Positions 21,841 through 32,949 of a stretch of DNA of 64,000 nt are shown here, one piece after another. The position numbers were made by a program, and so were the translations under genes. The stretch spans positions 1 to 64,000 of the forward strand of contig JBLDXI010000081.1 of the NCBI GenBank assembly GCA_047495785.1, written 5' to 3'. Source of the stretch: Lepidodermella squamata. Lineage: Eukaryota; Gastrotricha. Every line of letters begins with the position of its first letter. The first letter of the stretch is position 1. The notes beneath the pieces were generated by a model that ran no database searches, was not told the DNA's origin, and saw nothing but the letters and a program-made list of their open reading frames with translations.

Positions 21841-21961
21841 TGGCGCTACGCTCCAAGGCAGTTTTGCATGCCTTAACATTTTCACTGAGGCATTGAATCT
21901 AACCAACAGCGCATCGTCGAAATCAACTGCGCATCTTCCTACATTCCCGCCCTGTTCTGAA
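21841..21961 (+). pseudogene. copy of the LamG-gene last exon
   Basis: Matches 9900-10022 with several substitutions and small indels, including the exon end GTCGAAATCAACTGCGCATC and the CCCTGTTCTGA stop region. There is no upstream splice site or partner exon. It sits directly after the block duplicated from 11.7 kb. Confidence 0.7.
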
Positions 21962-22538
21962 ACCTTACGCTGGATTACTGCTGAATACTTTGAGCTTCTA
22001 CACCTGACATTACGAGTAACGATTCGAACGTATTATTATGTTTGGCTATTTAATTTCTAGCCTCGGAGTGTGATAAATCAATAGAGAAACAGCACTAATT
22101 ATGTTTGCCCTTGCTTGCGAGTGAATTTAGTATGCGCTTCGATTTGCAGCTGCAAATCAGATTTCAATATCTTTCACTTCAACGCCAATCAAAATGTTAC
22201 ATTCAGTCTGTGACGTAGGAACTTCGAGCTATTTTCGATTCTGAAAATTCTGATTAAAGGTTCGGCCGTGTGGATTCTCTTGCATATACCTCTCGTGCTA
22301 GTCCTGTTCTCCCTATACTTCGTACAGATTTGTAAATAATGGTCAGAATCGATAAACAAAGTATCAAACTAACGTGTGAAAAAAGGTTAAGCTTTTTTAT
22401 TCGATACCGATACCAGTAAATTTAACGTCTGATATCTTGAAACGCAATATGAAATCAATCAAACTACGAGCATTGAGAAATCGATAATCAAAAATCGAAC
22501 CGAACAACTATTCCTAAATTGGCAGACACAACTGTCAA

Positions 22539-25500
22539 TCAAGATTCTTCATCGTCTTCATTATCAGCTGCATCCGATTGGATCTGAATTCTCTGACCAT
22601 TCGCAGGCTTGATAAAATCATGTTCAGCCGACTCAGCTTTCAGAAACTCGCAGAGAACTGGTTTAGCCAAGTCGCAAGAATCAGCCGCGAAAACGCCTTG
22701 TGGTTCTAAAGCTCCACCTAAGATGCAAACACATTGAAATCAAAGCTAAAGAGAAGAAGTTCAAGCTATTACATTCACGATCAGCCTGTTTTTGCGGGGC
22801 TTGTCCTTTCGAAACCGCCAACCCACCAAACCATTGCCATCGCCCTGCCTCGGGAATTCGAGCTCCAAGCCACGCGCCTCGACTATCAGATTCATAGGCA
22901 AAATTCAGCAAAATCTTCTCGATCTTCGCGAGTTCAGTAGCAGAAGAAGCGATCGCAAGGAAACCACCCTTTCTGCCGCATTCTGCCAAGCTAGTTCCTC
23001 AGTGAAATAATCGTAGAAAGTCACCTGAAAAATTCGAAATTTTATCAAAATTCCCTGCACCTTGAAAGCTAACCTTGGGCGATCGGTAGAACCGGCAGAT
23101 GACGGGCTTCTTTTCAGCGCATTCGTCAGCTTTGAAAACAGCCTTTCCATCTTCAACTCGATAACTGAGACACCAATTGGCTGCTTCAGAATCGATTTCA
23201 GCATCAAAAGTTGACCCATCGACCCAAAAAGCTTGATCCTTTGGCTGGAACCGCAATCCAATCCAAGCTGGTGATCCATCGAGAGTTGAAACAGCTTTAT
23301 CTAGATCGTTATCGTCAGTTAGAACAGCTAGGTAGCCACCTTCTTTACGGCAATTTTCGAATGCGTCACTTGCAGTTGATTCGCTGGCGAGGAAGAAGTG
23401 TTTCGCCATCGCATTCCCGATTTCAGATCGAGCCGTTGAGCCGCAGACTGGAATTTTTGAGCAATATTCGAATTTTCTAGTATCAGAGGCGAGAAAACAC
23501 ATCGGAGCTCGGGAGTTGCTGTACGGCATTCGACACGCGTTGCCCTTCATTGTACCCTGTGGGAAGTAATTCGGGTGCAGTTCGCTGCGGTTCAACTTCT
23601 CCCAGTTAGCACATTGTTTGCCTGAATCAGTCGTCGAAACTGGCCCATCGTAATCGTTGCCGTTCTTCGTGATTCTACAACCGCTTTTCGCTAGGTCGGA
23701 CGCCTTCTCACCGGCGGCAGTTGCGTAGATGAAGAGATTGAAGCCTGTGTTGCTCGAGTCGCCCTTCTTGAATGACTGGAAGATCACGATAGCCCAATTT
23801 CTGTCGGTCCAAGCGACGCGGCCGGATGAAACTCCAGCTCGGCAAAATCTAAACAAAATTTATTAAATTTAAAGATTTGAAGGAGTCTAATCATATGTGA
23901 GGCGGTTCGGTCTAATATGATACAAGAAACTTACTTTGGCCCACTTTTCGTAGGGTCAGCGTCGGTTTTGATTTCGACATAGTCCTCGCAAATGCCTGAA
24001 TCACAAAAATAATCCAATACACGATTTGAATGTCAAAATTCGGTCGTTACCGTTAAAATGTTGCGAATGCTTAATTTGCGGCGTGTCTTCAAACCCAAAC
24101 AGCAATCCGCTTCTTTTTGGCTAACTATAAAAAAGAGAGCAATATTGAAATTATCAACTTATTTCGACGAACCGCTCTGATCAGCCAAACACAGCGCATA
24201 TTAGGCTTGTAAGGTCGCGGGTGGTCGGGCGAGGTTAAGGAGGCAACCTCGTCAGCTTTGATTTCAGCAACGCCGCCACAGGAGGTTGACTCTAGAGCTG
24301 AGCAATCATCGCCTCCGAAGCCATCGGGGCACAAACATTTCCTGCAGTTGTTCGGATCTTGGTAGCCACCGTTTTGACACTTCACCTTAGTTGATCCACA
24401 GCTCATTTCTAGAAAAGAAGAACATTGAATTTCCAGTTTCAAATTAGGAAATCCTGATCTATGGATGTAAGAAATGAAACACGCATGCAGTTGTAGTGGA
24501 AATTGACTCGTTTTGCATCATTGAACGCAATGTAATCGCGCTGACCCATCGAAGCTAAGTAGCGGCGATCATGCGGCACGATAGTGCGCTGTTTCCGATC
24601 TTGTGAGAATGAATTCGAGGTGTAATGCATGACGGACGAAAAATCATAGGGCGTTCCGTAATTTCTATCCTCATTAGCCTTCAACGGGTAGAAATTGTGA
24701 TGCATTTTCCTATGTAAGCAACAAATGGAAAATAATAGAAAACTTGTAGTATCGTAGCATATAGCCGCTAAAGCAGCCGCCATTGTAAAGCAAAGGGGGG
24801 AAATTCAATATTCGGATAGGTGATCGACGCGTCAATTGACCTAGGACCGAAATCTCAACGAAGGACACTTACCAGAGATCAGCGCATGCCAAATTCATGA
24901 AAAGCATGGCTGAATTCATTAAATAGCAGCATGAAAAGATGACCGAAACGAAACATATTTTCCATTCAAGCGTCCATTCAAGATTTTGGAACCCTAAGGT
25001 CAGGCGACGCGGCGACCGGGGACCTGAAATTTTGAATTCCCCACAAATGCGTTACCATGGAAAATTTTAAATTTTAAATAATTAAATTTTAAAATATTTT
25101 TCAAGCTTTAAATGTTAAATTATTTTAATAAGAAAATTGACACGTTCAGAATTAGAAAACGTTCGATTTGTTTTCTGGCTGTTTTGACGCCGCCGGTTTG
25201 ACGGAGTCAAAAAGTCCGAGTTTTCGCTCCCATAAAAACGTTTTCTTTATCTATACCGATATCAAATTCAAGATTACGGGCCTAACGGAAGTATGATATT
25301 AAGCGTAAGCCAAGAGCGTCCAATCAACGTTGAGAAATCCAAATCTCAGCCGTTGAGTACCTCCGCCGTTTAGTAGCTTAGAAATTTTACAAACTTCTCG
25401 ATGGCGTCGAAGAAGACACGAATGTGGGTCTCGCCATCGAAACGATTCTGTTCGTGTTCCTAAACAAATTAAATGCTAATAGAAGATGCTTGAAACTTAG

Positions 25501-27348
25501 TTCACTTACCAATCCAAGGGCGTGGCCTAATTCGTGAGCTACTATGGCAACCTGTGTTAAATTTGCAATACTTATAGGTAGTGCATCAACAGAGTATTGG
25601 CACAAGTACTAACCATATCACATCCTGTGCCAATCGAAACATTCTGGAATTTTCTTTCCTGGGACATTCCTAGAATCGAGTAGCACCTGTTACAGAAAAA
25701 AATAATATCGTTTTGTTAATATTGAGTTATTCTTACCCGTCATCACTAATGAAATGGATTCCGTTCCTACGCAACGGGCGGAAAACCAGTCTAAATCGAA
25801 CACAAGTCATTTTCTCCCACTGTTTTACTGCCTTCCGAATGACATCAGCAACATCTCGAGCTAATGGGAACAAAATTAGCTGCAATTTCAAGATACAAGG
25901 AAACTTCTTACTGATAGCTTTGTCGAAAGAGTAGTATATCGGAAAATTCCACTTCCTAGTCTCAACGTTGATTCCACGGACAGAGTCGTCGTCGGTCTCG
26001 AGTCCTAATTCATTCTTCAACTCGTTTAGTATTACTCGGGCTTGATCGGCCGAATGGCGGACTCCACATGCAGGCACCGGTCGAAAATCGATAGTCCGGT
26101 GCTCATCGTCCTCTTCGTCAGGATTCGGCGGCATCAATCTGACAGCTTCGTCCTCGTCTTCATTTTCCGATTCTTGGTCTTGGCGCGATTCATCCTGTTA
26201 ATGAAAAAACGACACAAATTAAACTCGAGCAGTGTACGAAGTACGAAAGCAATGGGGCGTTTTGTAAATTGCAAATTTCGGAATTTCCGAAATTCAAAAT
26301 AGAAATTCAAAATTAATTTTTGTTAGAAATTCCTGAAATTTTGCGAACAATTGAATTTCAAAAATAAATTTTCCAAATCCTAAATTTCTAAAAAAACGGA
26401 AGGTGCAACCCAATTATAAAAAGTAGCGAGAGATTTTGGGCCTCGGTGATTTAAATTGCGATATACCGTCGTTTGGGGTGAATTGGGCAAATTCGCCCCA
26501 AAAAACCTGCCCAGTTTGCCCCATACCTGGGCGAATTGAGATAAATGAATTTTCGGAATCCGGACCCTGTGAAAACGTGTAAATATGCAATAAAATCAGG
26601 GGTTAATTTGTTCACTGCCCAACTCGCCCCAAATGACGGTAGTGAATTCATTACCAAAAATTTTTAAATCCCCAATTTCAAGTCCCCTAAGCCATAACCC
26701 TAAGCCTAACCCTAACCCGTTATAAACCGAATAAAAAGGTTAGGTATTAAATTTAAATGAAGTTTGGTACCGCCTTAAGAGTTTCACTGAAGGAGCGTCT
26801 CGTAACTCCCAGTTTGAAATTCAGAAAACAATTCAAAATTCATGACCGTTGGAAATTCCGGAAAATTCTAAATTTTAATTTTTCAAACCAAAATTTCTAC
26901 AAATATGGACTGTGCAACCTCATTTTAAACAGTAGCCGCAGATTTTGAAATTTTCCACCTACCTCTGTCATCGCTTTTCGCCTTTGTTCCATTAGCTGGG
27001 CTATTTCCTCGTAGATAGCAGCTGTTTCAGTGTCGTCATTAATCGCTGTATCCTCGTCGACATCAACAGCTGGCGTGGAGGTTTCGCCGCCATCTGTATA
27101 ATCGAGATCTTCGTTGTAAGGCTCCTCGCTAACATGGCGTCGTACCTGAAATATGGATTTTTAGGATTTTTTAGAATTTGAAAATATTTACGAGAGGAAT
27201 TATCGGAGGCAAAAAAAATGATTAGAACTCGCGATAAAATTACCTTGGTTAGGTAGCTGTCATTATAGGCATTTCTACTACCCAAAGCCGATGAATGGCA
27301 GCTAGAAAGACACAGCGTAAGAATGAGGATAATAGGCAAAACAATCAT
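22539..27348 (-). CDS. astacin metalloprotease with EGF, CUB, kringle and C-type lectin domains, copy 1 (3' frameshift)
   Basis: Fourteen exons on the minus strand: 27244-27348, 26963-27145, 25912-26194, 25737-25860, 25614-25686, 25510-25551, 25395-25459, 24483-24709, 24173-24408, 24051-24120, 23935-23995, 23074-23848, 22773-23024 and 22539-22717. A signal peptide (MIVLPIILILTLCLSSC) precedes an acidic propeptide. The astacin domain has zinc site HELGHALGLEHEQNRFD, split by an intron after the second Gly-Leu, and Met-turn SVMHY. An EGF unit (CQNGGYQDPNNCRKCLCPDG), a CUB domain, a six-Cys kringle (NDYDGPVSTTDSG, NACRMPY, APMCF) and a CTLD (WIGLRFQPKDQAFWVDG) follow. Relative to copy 2 the second CTLD lacks 13 nt near 22980, losing a conserved Cys and shifting frame, so translation should end at about residue 788. 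It is still a secreted, catalytically complete protease. Confidence 0.8.
26464..26642. mobile_element. 179-bp MITE in intron 2 of astacin copy 1
   Basis: Ends TACCGTCGTTTGGGGTGAAT and the complement of CTACCGTCATTTGGGGCGAG; GGGCAAA/TTCGCCC repeats occur inside. It is followed at about 26690-26720 by CCCTAACCCTAAC-like repeats. Confidence 0.6.
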
Positions 27349-29098
27349 TATCTCTAAACAAAAACTAGAATGACTAAAGACGGAACTTACTTACTTACTT
27401 CAAATAGTTCGAGGCCCGCGTCCAGCGTCCATATGGCTTCGTAACAAGTTTGAGCTTTGAGCACGCCCATAGACATAAGGACATCTTAAATTATGTCTCT
27501 GAGCACGCCTTAAGTAAATTTGCTAATCCATTTTAACAAATGGTGCGCGATACAGTGCTCCCTCGTTAGTGGCACCCTCGCTAAAAGAACTTCCTCGTTT
27601 GTTGACCGTAATTTTGGACCCCGCAAAACAAATCAGTTGCTAATTTTAAATTAAACGAAGAATAATTATCTGAACAGTTACACAAATTAAGTGTGAACAT
27701 GTTTTAAATTAGCGTTCCTAGAAACCTAGCGGCGCGTTTTCGTAGTTTTGAGGTTTTGAGAGGTGCAGTTATTTCAAGTTCAGTTAAACGAGTTGACAGA
27801 TCATCAGTGCACGTAAAGCTGTTCATGAGTTTGATTATGCAACAGAGTTTGTGGATTAGCTGCCACTTGAGTCGTGCTGCGAGTCGCACACTGCTATTTT
27901 CAATTACAAATCCATCATAATTTCCACCAGCTCATCAGAAGCGAATCAGCAATTTAGTTTCATTCTATAATTTATTCCTATTTCCATATATTATTCCCTC
28001 AATTAAGCCTGAGGTCACTTGCTCATCAGCTATTCACCCATCTGAATTGCCTTGTTTTTTTATGTTTTATGAGTTTTCCCTGCCAGAATAATCTCTTTGA
28101 ATCTATCAGCATGGTCATATCGTTATTCAAAACGAGATTTTTAGTTTGAAAACTGACATTTTTAGTTATTTCCTACTCAGATACTCCTATTCGGAAGATA
28201 TTTTTTCGTTTTTTAAAGGAAATCCTGCTGGCACAAACCGTGAACCGATTAGGAAATCCTTCTTTAAAAACCAGGAAAGTGGCCCTTCGTAATCATAGAC
28301 AGAATTCGTGATTCTACAACCGCTTTTCGCTAGGTCGGACGCCTTCTCGCCGGCGGCAGTTGCGTAGATGAAGAGATTGAAGCCTGTGTTGCTCGAGTCG
28401 CCCTTCTTGAATGACTGGAACGACTGGAAGATCACGATAGCCCAATTTCTATCGGTCCATTTCCGGCAAATCTCTTGATTACCACATTTGATAAAATCGA
28501 GCTTGTTTGTCTTTTCATTCAATAAAATGAATTAGCAGATATTATTAATTTTATTATAGCTCTTTATAGACCCCGGTTTGCCAATTTCTTTTCGGAGAGT
28601 TTAAATAGCAGACGTAGTAACACGAAAATAAGAGAAAATAAATGAAATAGGAGAAATAAAAATAATAAAAAATTATGTGCATTTTCTGGTTTTATTCATG
28701 GTTTTATTTAGCACTGGACCTATTGGCGGTCAAAAATGTCGTACGGTCCATAAATAAATTAGCCCCGAGTTCTTGGACGTTTTATTGAAGACTGAATTTT
28801 GACTGAGTTTTATTGAATTGAACGCATTAGTGCGCGGTTTTCTATCGCCTTGCCAATTTTTGAGCCGACTAATGGCGTGAATGCGCTACAATTTTCATCG
28901 TAAACGGCCAATATCGAGGTTTTTAGCTGCCGGAGGAAACCACTGCGGATCCGTAAATGTGCCTATATTACAGAAAGAGCAAAACAATAGTAAATTTGTT
29001 AAAAAAATTACACACGTTGTAGAATGCTTTACGTTAATGCTCACGCGAAGAAGCTTTATTCAAGCCTTTTTTGTAGCTGGCTTTTTAAAATCCTCAAA
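27349..29098. other. upstream region of astacin copy 1 and of the trypsin gene
   Basis: A divergent intergenic region between the minus-strand astacin and plus-strand trypsin genes. Except for the lectin-gene fragment at 28271-28470 I see nothing coding. Confidence 0.4.
28271..28470 (-). pseudogene. CUB-kringle fragment of the astacin family
   Basis: Matches part of exon 12 of the astacin genes: WTDRNWAIVIFQSF, FKKGDSSNTGFNLFIYATAA, SDLAKSGCRITN, YDYEGPLS. It carries an internal duplication (FQSFQSFKK) and ends abruptly on both sides with unrelated sequence. No flanking exons are present. Confidence 0.75.
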
Positions 29099-31880
29099 AT
29101 GCACCACCTAAAAGCTAGTACAATCGCTTTGCTTTGGCTGGTTTCCGAAGTAGTTGTTGCTCAAGATACTGCAGAATGCGGCGCTGTAAACCCGACTGCT
29201 ATGGCGAAATCGCGAGGCCCAGGCAGCCATCCCGCAGCACCGAATGACTACCCTTGGCTGGTTCGTTTTAATTTATAATCAAATCGATCTATCTCAAACA
29301 GGATGTTGCGATAGGTCTTTCTTGAAATTAACAAAAGCGGCGAACCGTTAGCGTCGTACTGCGGAGCTTCCCTCATCTCGAAGCAATGGCTGATTACAGC
29401 TGCTCATTGTGTTTGGAATGCTGGAAAGACTCCTATCCTGTACGTATAATTTTTATTTCCCCTTTTCGATGGTATATTTTTTAGTTGATCAGGATCAAAG
29501 CACTGCTAGGTCGCCATAATATCACTGTTCGTTCAGAGGCGGCCTCCTACGAATCGCTGGTGTCGCTGCCTCCTTTAGTGCATCCTCTTTACAACAGGAG
29601 TCGGAATTTCTTTGACTTTGATTTTGCTCTCTTGCGACTGATGAGCCCGGTTCCTAGATTCTCGCAGCAGATCAAACCGATTTGTTTGCCTGACGCGAGA
29701 ACCATGTGCCAAGCCAATTCTGTCACCGCCGCTTCGATCGACGGATGCGATTCAGCGGTTGCGGCTGGCTGGGGTCACTTTGTGAACAGTATGCTTTGTC
29801 AATTTAACATCATTCCCGCCCCCGTTCTACCTTTTTCTTATCTGTCTCTTGTATTCTAGTCAGATTATCTGAGATCCCGAGAAAGCTGGATCTTCAAGTT
29901 CGATCGTACCAAAATTGCTCGCTGGAATATTCCCGCGGCCGCTCGGATCCGGTCACCATCACCGACTCGAAGATGTGTTTCGCTGCCGATAACAGCGATA
30001 TTTGCTTCGGGGATTCTGGAGGCCCTCTCATGTGCTTGAAATCGAGACAGACTTACCTACTCGGCGTAATTTCGAATGGCTATGATTCATGCAACGGATA
30101 CACTCCTGGTATCTACAGCAGAGTCTGCAAAGTTCTCGATTGGATTTCCGGCAACACAGATGTTCGCAGCCAGATAGTGATGCGCTCCGATTTTGGCTAA
30201 TCGCGATTAAATCACGATTAAGTCGAATCGAATTTTAATCATGGCGCTCGTCCCAAAATCGTCTTTCCTGGCATCGATTAATCGCCCGATTAATCGCCCG
30301 ATTAATCGGCTATGATAGATGTTCTGACAAGACAGTGTAGAGGCGAATCTGCTTACGTTCATTCCTATTTCTTTTTTTCTTCTATTGCATTCTTTTTTCT
30401 AAGCATTTTGTTCGATGAGGAGGACGCTTTGTTAAGAAAAATCTATTCGCTATTTGAAAATTGCATGCATAACAGGAAACTGATTGATTATCGATTATCG
30501 ATTATCGATTTGCGCTCATCCAATGGTCTCTATCAATTAACGGTTCGTATCATCTTGTTCAGCGTAAAAAGTTACCCTAGAGCCCAAATTTTCATCAAAA
30601 CAGGGTGAATGGTTGTGAAGAAATCGCGCAATCAAAATTTGGTTTCCGGCTATTGAATTGATCAATTAATTGGATTATAAAAATAAAAATCTCAAAGAAA
30701 TCGGCAAAACCGCTTCTTTTCATGTCGAAACCCCCCTTAGAAAGGTAGTTTTTCACGAGGAATCAGAATCTGCTTTCAGAATTTCAATAGCCATCATACT
30801 TCCGGAGATAATTAGTACTAATTAATAAATTTATTGCTTTATTGCACTCAATTTATTTTGCATCACCAAAACCAATTTAGGTCGAGTAACACATAGAATT
30901 ACTCAGTTTTTTGCGTAGAATCTCGTGGAATTGTCAGATTGAGGATACGAGTTGATAGTAATGCTAGAAGCGCGTTCAAATATTTGTTACAAACAAGCCT
31001 ATCTGATTATGATTTTACTTGAATTTAATACAGCGCCCACGATTAATCGATTTGATTTGTCGGGCGATTCGATTGACGATTTAATCGCGATTAACACGAT
31101 TCGATTATCGTGGAAATCGAATTTTAATCGATTAAAGAAAAAATAATCGGCGCGCATCACTACAGCCAGACTACCCTGAGTACTCCGGAGCAATCTTGCG
31201 CTGTGCCTAACCTATCCGCGGGATTTGTAACCCGAGTGGACCCTGATACTTCGGAAGATACCGACGCGGTTCTAAGACCTGGAACTGCTGTAGAGAAAGG
31301 TGGGTTCGTGAGCCTGAAATGCAACCCTGGTTACACCTATTCGTCCTCTGTTTCGATCGCTACATGCGTACCTCCATTTCGACCGGTGATAAATGGCAGG
31401 TGTAATCCGACAAGTAAGTGAAATCAGAGTTTATTCTGCTGGGATAGTTCATACGTATGATGAAGACTGCGGCCCCGCCCCCGTACCGAGTAACGGCTAT
31501 TTGGCCAGCTCATCCAACAGATCGACATCTTACTTGTCCACTGTGACATTCGTGTGCAATCCAGGCTTCAAACTCGTTGGCCAGGGAACAAGCCAATGCC
31601 AGGCAAACGGCAGCTGGTCTGCGGCTGGTAGCTGTGAAGCATTAGGTGACTCATTTTCAAGTCATTCTGCATCCCTTTAACAAAATTATCGTGTAAAGTT
31701 TGTGGACCGCCACCCTCGATACCAAACGGCAACGTATCCCCTGGTCTATCGAACGTCGGAGCCACTCGAACCATATCATGCAACCTCAATTTCGAGATTC
31801 GAGGAAATGCTGTCATATCTTGCCTTTCGAACGTAGCCTGGTCCCAGCCTGGTTCTTGCGTCTCCAGGCAGCGAAGACCT
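29099..31880 (+). CDS. secreted trypsin-like protease with three sushi (CCP) domains, interrupted by a hAT element
   Basis: Exons 29099-29260, 29315-29439, 29493-29788, 29860-30174 (resuming 31171-31413), 31466-31645 and 31699-31880. A signal peptide (MHHLKASTIALLWLVSEVVV) precedes a short ECGAVNP/SRGPG linker. The S1 triad is intact: LITAAHC, DFDFALLRL and CFGDSGGPL. Sushi 1 starts CAVPNLSAGF, sushi 2 starts CGPAPVPSNGY, sushi 3 starts CGPPPSIPNGN. The 988-bp insert at 30175-31162 puts a stop 8 codons downstream, so unless it is absent or spliced out the product is protease only. The last exon ends CVSRQRRP in phase 0 at a GTAAGT donor and can splice to the ankyrin exon at 32950. Confidence 0.8.
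30175..31162. mobile_element. non-autonomous hAT-type element in a trypsin exon
   Basis: Ends TAGTGATGCGC and GCGCATCACTA form terminal inverted repeats (followed by CCGATT on both sides). An 8-bp target duplication CAGCCAGA lies at 30167-30174 and 31163-31170. TAGTG-type ends with an 8-bp duplication are typical of the hAT superfamily. There is no transposase. The sub-terminal regions are rich in ATTAATCG/CGATTAAT repeats. Removing it with one duplication restores a frame collinear with the paralogue at 60-61.5 kb. Confidence 0.88.
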
Positions 31881-31897
31881 GTAAGTTTTCCAAAGGA

Positions 31898-32172
31898 ATT
31901 CACTAGGAAAAAAATATAGCTTTTTAGCTCAGGACCCCTCGAAATGCTATTGCTAGAAATCTCGTTCCCGTACCCTTATTTAGCTATTTTTAGCTATTTA
32001 GCCATGTTCAACCATTGTGTGCGTAATCCTTTAATCCTTTAACAATGAATTATGGCTAAATGTTCATGGCTAAATAGCCAAAAAAGCTAAATAAGGGTAC
32101 GTAGAAGAGATTATTAGCAAGAGCATTTCGAGGGGTCCTGAGCTAAAAAGCTATATTTTTTTCCTAGTGAAT
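31898..32172. mobile_element. 275-bp fold-back MITE between sushi and ankyrin exons
   Basis: Inverted ends of about 90 bp beginning ATTCACTAGGAAAAAAATAT and containing AGCTCAGGACCCCTCGAAAT; the centre is TTTAGCTATTTAGCC repeats. It lies in the proposed intron. Confidence 0.85.
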
Positions 32173-32949
32173 ACACCAGTCACTGGGCAATAGGACGCAG
32201 AATCACAGCTTCACTAGTGAAAACAGTAAAACCATCGCAACATACAGGGTGTTGCGCTCACTGCGATAACCAGCGGTAAATCGTCCATGTTGGTTTGAAA
32301 AAGGGGCTGGAACATTTCATTAGCTAAGCAGATGTCGATGGCATTGCGTGTTCAAAATTAAGAATCGAAGTAACATGCACGTCTTTTTTGCTGTAGCTCT
32401 ATTTAATACGGTCATTTGAGCTGTACCGAGGGTACGGTTCGTCAGGCTGTACAACTAGTACAGTTATTTTGACTGATGTTTTACCGCGAGTAAACCTCCC
32501 GCCACCTTGTATTACAGTTTACAGTATTTCTGAAGAGGGGTTCGAAACACCCTTAGATTACTCAAAAATAGAAAATTCGGCTCGCCTTCTCTGTCCTGTT
32601 TTTCCCCGTCTACTCTCTGATTCCTTTCATACTACTCATCACTTTTGTCTTTGCTTTCTTCCAGATAATCGCCAGCTTTCCTTCTCCTAATAATGTGTCC
32701 GATACTTCCTCTTTTAGAGTTAAATTCAGCGTGTGCCCGTCCGATGTCATGAGCGGCGCACTGTCCCGGGCAAGCGCCGTGTTGTTATGTGCCCAAACCT
32801 TCCTTATCTCGAACCCTATATCGCCTATATATTGTCGTCAGTTGAAGTTACCTTTTTGTTTACTTTCAAAGAAATAGTGCGTTTTCAGCTTCAGAATTCG
32901 ATCAGGTTCTATAGGAATTTTAATTTCTGTTTGTTTTTGCTATATTTAG

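Noticed and set aside
22700-23010. Plus-strand ORFs over the last astacin exons
   Set aside because: Antisense shadows; the minus strand carries conserved lectin motifs and splice sites.
30292-30302. ATTAATCG tandem repeats as a regulatory array
   Set aside because: They belong to the sub-terminal repeats of the hAT element.
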